From Motiliproteus sp036960405 (GTDB lineage: Bacteria > Pseudomonadota > Gammaproteobacteria > Pseudomonadales > Balneatricaceae), in the NCBI GenBank assembly GCA_036960405.1, contig JBALWS010000023.1, positions 1-41,741 of the forward strand: a stretch of DNA of 41,741 nt. The letters are read 5' to 3'. The notes beneath the pieces are model-generated. The model was not told the DNA's origin and did not search any database. It was given only the letters and a program-made list of their open reading frames with translations. The position numbers and the translations under genes were made by a program. Each line of letters starts with the position of its first letter. Within the stretch, counting starts at the first letter, position 1. This document shows, piece after piece, positions 39,315 through 41,741 of this stretch.

Positions 39315-39536
39315 TTAAACGATATCGTCAAAGATTTCACCTGGCTTGATGCTTAGTGAACGGCAGATCTTCAGCATGGTTTTGGCGGTAATATTTAATT
39401 CGCCATTTTCAATTTTTCTGTAATTGTTCCTGTTCATTCCGATCGACGATGCCAAGGTTTCTTGAGAAATAGACGCATCTTCCCTGAGCGCTCTTAGCTT
39501 CCGACCCATGAGGGTCAAATCGTCAGTATCTTCCAC
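39315..39536 (-). CDS. XRE/Cro-CI-type transcriptional regulator
   Basis: A 73-residue single-domain regulator. The helix-turn-helix is complete (MGRKLRALREDASISQETLA, then SSIGMNRNNYRKIENGELNI), followed by TAKTMLKICRSLSIKPGEIF. Start is GTG at 39536 with GAGAAG just upstream; ATG at 39509 is an alternative without such a site. It is divergent from the unknown gene at 39682, and the gap holds two 16-base palindromes that it probably binds. The small size and layout resemble phage, plasmid or restriction-control regulators. Confidence 0.85.
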   Translation of the reverse strand: MEDTDDLTLMGRKLRALREDASISQETLASSIGMNRNNYRKIENGELNITAKTMLKICRSLSIKPGEIFDDIV

Positions 39537-39572
39537 GTAGCTTCTCTACAGAAAAATTGCAGCGTACCCCCC

Positions 39573-39602
39573 TTGACGAACCCAAAACACGGGTATTATG
39601 AT
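39573..39602 (+). promoter_or_regulatory. Sigma70-type promoter of the unknown gene
   Basis: TTGACG (39573-39578) and TATGAT (39597-39602) are separated by 18 bases, close to consensus. The -10 box lies inside the first operator palindrome. Transcription should start near 39609, which excludes the in-frame ATG at 39598 as translation start and points to 39682. Confidence 0.6.
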
Positions 39603-39622
39603 ACCCGGGTATTATAATACCC
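39591..39622. promoter_or_regulatory. Two abutting 16-bp operator palindromes
   Basis: GGGTATTATGATACCC (39591-39606) is followed immediately by GGGTATTATAATACCC (39607-39622). Each is GGGTAT-N4-ATACCC, and both centres look like -10 boxes (TATGAT, TATAAT). A repressor bound here would cover the promoter of the unknown gene and probably that of the XRE gene. Binding by the adjacent XRE protein is inference from position. Confidence 0.82.
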
Positions 39623-39681
39623 GTGCACGGTTCGCAGGTAGGTACTTCAAATCCACAAAACAGTCATGTGTTGCTAGCTTT

Positions 39682-40443
39682 ATGAGCCTTCTCCTTGAGA
39701 TCAATTACCGCTATCTCCCAGAGTTACTGCTGGATCTGATCCTGCTTGATACACCCGATGGGCGTAATACTGTTGATCTCAAAGGCGACGATCTACTAAA
39801 GCAACATTCAGCTATGTACCCCGTCGCCCTTGTCGAAATCCTAGATATGTTGCAAACCCATAAAGCCATTCGATTTGACTTTGGCGACACCACTATCGGC
39901 GAACTATACGGTTATGAAGAACAAGCTCAGTACATTGAGAAGCTCAATATTACGAGGCTAATTAATATAGACCAGAGTGTAGTTGACGAAGCACGCATTG
40001 AACTCAGCACACCGAACTCTGCCCTAAGCCAGGGCATGTACAGCTTCGTGCTTTTCCATTGCAGCCAAAAGATCCTCAGAAAGCACTGCCTTAAACACGA
40101 CATGGATTTCTTACCGTCTTTATCTAAGCGAAATGTGATCAATCTGTTTCCTGAGGTTACCACCTTCCTTGATCTCAACGATGCGTTTGATTTCATTCTC
40201 GGAAACATCAAAAGAAACCAGAAAACTGGAGTCATTACATTAAAAAACATTGCCCGTGACTACGTCGCTGGATTCATGACATTTTATATCACTAGTCGCG
40301 CACTGACTCGGGCTCAAGACCTGGCGCTATCAAATTGTGAATCTATCGAAACGACCCCGCTTATGGACATGGTCCTCAAGGAGTTATTCGGATTTGAAGA
40401 CCCGATTGAACTGTCTAGATGGTCACCTCGGCCCAATTGGTAG
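39682..40443 (+). CDS. Unrecognised protein under XRE-operator control
   Basis: A 253-residue soluble protein I cannot assign to any family. It starts MSLLLEINYRYLPELLLDLI and appears largely alpha-helical, with a mixed N-terminal region (EILDMLQTHKAIRFDFGDTT) that might be winged-helix-like, and a helical C-terminal half (NIARDYVAGFMTFYITSRAL) ending SRWSPRPNW. No signal peptide, membrane segment, metal cluster or catalytic motif is evident. ATG 39682 is the only in-frame start downstream of the likely transcription start; it lacks a clear ribosome-binding site and is preceded by a three-codon frame (39666-39677). Its promoter is embedded in the XRE operators. A toxin, effector or accessory phage function is possible, but nothing shows it. 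Confidence 0.75.
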   Translation: MSLLLEINYRYLPELLLDLILLDTPDGRNTVDLKGDDLLKQHSAMYPVALVEILDMLQTHKAIRFDFGDTTIGELYGYEEQAQYIEKLNITRLINIDQSVVDEARIELSTPNSALSQGMYSFVLFHCSQKILRKHCLKHDMDFLPSLSKRNVINLFPEVTTFLDLNDAFDFILGNIKRNQKTGVITLKNIARDYVAGFMTFYITSRALTRAQDLALSNCESIETTPLMDMVLKELFGFEDPIELSRWSPRPNW

Positions 40444-40570
40444 CAATTAAGGCCATCTCTGCACCTAAACCTTCCCTAAATAGTAATTGGGCAAAAAATG
40501 GATTTAACCCGTAAAAGAAGGCTGCCATTAAGACCAAGTACTGGCCATCGATTGTTGGCTTGCTGTTCAC
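40415..40570 (-). pseudogene. N-terminal stub of an EamA/DMT-family permease
   Basis: From GTG 40570, ten bases after a GGAGGAG, the minus strand reads VNSKPTIDGQYLVLMAAFFY, then GLNPFFAQLLFREGLGAEMA, the first membrane helix and loop of an EamA (drug/metabolite) transporter. After about 43 codons the family pattern stops and the frame closes at 40415 inside the 3' end of the unknown gene. The rest of the permease is missing. It faces away from a LysR gene, the usual pairing, so this was probably the regulator's target before the accessory segment removed it. Confidence 0.6.
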
Positions 40571-40718
40571 GTTAATATCACTCCTCCGGCTAGGTTGGAA
40601 CGATAGTGCACTTCTGATTAGATATATAATGAATAATTAGAGCTATTGATTAATAGTGTGCATCTAGTTAGGTGGCCGATTCTGGGTTTTCATCTACGAA
40701 AATAGCGGAGGTAAGTAC

Positions 40719-41612
40719 ATGAGGCTAGACATCAAGCATTGGCAGATGCTCAAGGCTATCGATGAAGCAGGTACGTTAAGAAAAGCCGCATACGTGTTAG
40801 GCATAACGCAGTCTGCGCTAAGTCACCGACTTGCCGAAGCTGAAAGGCGTTTGGGTGGTTTGTTATTTGAGAGGGAGGGCCGCAGGCTTCGGCAGACATC
40901 TGCTGGTCGGGCCATGACACAGACCGCCAATCAAATCATACCTGCGCTACAGCGTGCTGAATTTGATTTTCAGCAGATGGCGAATAATGAAACGACAGTG
41001 GTTCGCTTTGGTGTTGCTGCCTATAGTTGCTATCACTGGTTGCCGTCATTTTTAAAGGTAATGTCTAAGAATGAGCCTGGCATTCAACTGGAACTGGTTG
41101 CCTCGGCAACGCAAAACCCGCTACTAAATCTTCAGGAAGGTACTGTTGATGTTGTACTAGCACCCGGACATTTGGCGATCCCTGGTATCGATTCAATTCC
41201 AGTTTTTAAGGATGAACTGGTTTTGGTAACTCACTCAAATCATGCGTTGGCCACAAAACAATTTATTGAAGCAACAGATCTGGAAGGTGAAGACTATCTG
41301 ACCTATAGCAAATCTGCACAGCCCGGCTTTGAATATGAACGATTTATACGGCCCTCTGGAGTCGTTCCTCACCTAGTGACAGTTGTAGAAGTGACAGACG
41401 CTATTGTAGAACTGATAGCCGCAGGCTTTGGTGTGAGCATTCTTTCGAGATGGGCAGTCCAGTCGGCCATTAAAAATGAAAGTATATCGGCCGTTAGCCT
41501 GGGAGAATCCAAGCTTGATCTGGGGTGGTCAGCATTGGTCCGCGAGTCAGAACCTACCTCGGCTGCGCCAAGAGTTGTGTCGCGTAGATTGGCAGAATGG
41601 TTTCAGTTTTAA
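40719..41612 (+). CDS. LysR-family regulator, MetR-like
   Basis: A 297-residue LysR-type regulator. The winged helix-turn-helix (residues ~3-62: HWQMLKAIDEAGTLRKAAYV, then TQSALSHRLAEAERRLGGLL) and effector domain (~90-293) are complete; AAYSCYHWLPSFLKVM and GVVPHLVTVVEVTDAIVELI align in style with MetR. GGAGG lies seven bases before the ATG. It is divergent from the EamA stub; the gap holds a repeated ATAGTG(C/T) motif (40603 and 40653 regions) that may be its binding site. With the permease broken, its local target seems to be gone. It need not regulate methionine genes. Confidence 0.9.
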   Translation: MRLDIKHWQMLKAIDEAGTLRKAAYVLGITQSALSHRLAEAERRLGGLLFEREGRRLRQTSAGRAMTQTANQIIPALQRAEFDFQQMANNETTVVRFGVAAYSCYHWLPSFLKVMSKNEPGIQLELVASATQNPLLNLQEGTVDVVLAPGHLAIPGIDSIPVFKDELVLVTHSNHALATKQFIEATDLEGEDYLTYSKSAQPGFEYERFIRPSGVVPHLVTVVEVTDAIVELIAAGFGVSILSRWAVQSAIKNESISAVSLGESKLDLGWSALVRESEPTSAAPRVVSRRLAEWFQF

Positions 41613-41741
41613 GTTACAGGCCCGGCCACTACAAGGTAATCAGGGAAGGAAGTCAGCGTCCGCTAATGTCACCGAGGTAGGAGTGACCGGTTTGTCTTAG
41701 TGTTCTGCGATACCGGCCCGCAAGCTTGAGCCTCAGATTGT
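41613..41741. other. Window end, no feature seen
   Basis: The last 129 bases follow the LysR stop codon. I see no T-tract hairpin, tRNA or start of a gene, and the stretch is too short to say whether the accessory region continues. Confidence 0.4.

Noticed and set aside
39598..39681. In-frame upstream extension of the unknown XRE-controlled gene to ATG 39598
   Set aside because: That ATG lies inside the -10 box and operator, before the likely transcription start near 39609.

Overview
The window reads as chromosomal DNA of a gammaproteobacterium. The block hemH-rlmB-rpsF-rpsR-(DUF2232-like membrane protein)-rplI-dnaB has the order known from Pseudomonas rather than the enteric rpsF-priB-rpsR-rplI order. 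FldB, DgkA, MlaC, YaeQ, the phasin, dodecin, the large chemoreceptor and the PAS-GGDEF-EAL protein fit a free-living, probably marine or aquatic bacterium of the Oceanospirillales/Pseudomonadales side. That placement is inference; there is no rRNA in the window and I saw no tRNA.

Layout. 1-4360: a VOC-family gene divergent from a LysR regulator around an inverted repeat, then an amino-acid transporter (NSS family) and a Leu/Val/Phe-type amino-acid dehydrogenase. 4360-5246: a long gene-free stretch, then a Cys-rich microprotein gene with a strong terminator. 5424-9660: yaeQ with a small partner, a small putative secreted protein and a chemoreceptor with a duplicated periplasmic sensor. 9700-13800: an operon read leftward, prfB-lysS-membrane protein-ung; lysS holds an AT-richer segment. 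13960-18480: antiporter with a cyclic-nucleotide-binding-like tail, then fldB-dgkA-mlaC and a phasin. 18625-21083: gloA, dodecin, bioA and a hotdog thioesterase, read rightward. 21123-26660: dnaB, rplI, DUF2232, rpsR, rpsF, rlmB, hemH, read leftward. 26920-33060: an Lrp-type regulator, adk, an LplT-like transporter, a c-di-GMP phosphodiesterase with a degenerate cyclase domain followed by a globin, and a small basic protein.

34.7-40.45 kb is different in kind. The resident GC-rich hrpB gene (33169 onward) is cut off after about 525 codons. The DNA that follows is AT-richer: an orphan C-terminal reading-frame fragment, a second, divergent and nearly complete hrpB in the opposite direction, a frameshifted coiled-coil gene, a LOG-family gene, a decayed and an intact XRE regulator, and an unrecognised gene facing the intact XRE across two abutting 16-bp operators and a good sigma70-type promoter. 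The far edge cuts an EamA/DMT permease gene down to its first ~43 codons, next to a MetR-like LysR gene that was probably its divergent partner. The simplest reading is an accessory segment that broke the housekeeping hrpB and brought a foreign hrpB with it. No integrase or transposase is visible in the window.

GC statements come from counting sampled 60-base lines by eye (core genes about 55-63 %, second hrpB about 33-45 %, lysS inner segment about 43 %), not from a whole-window calculation.
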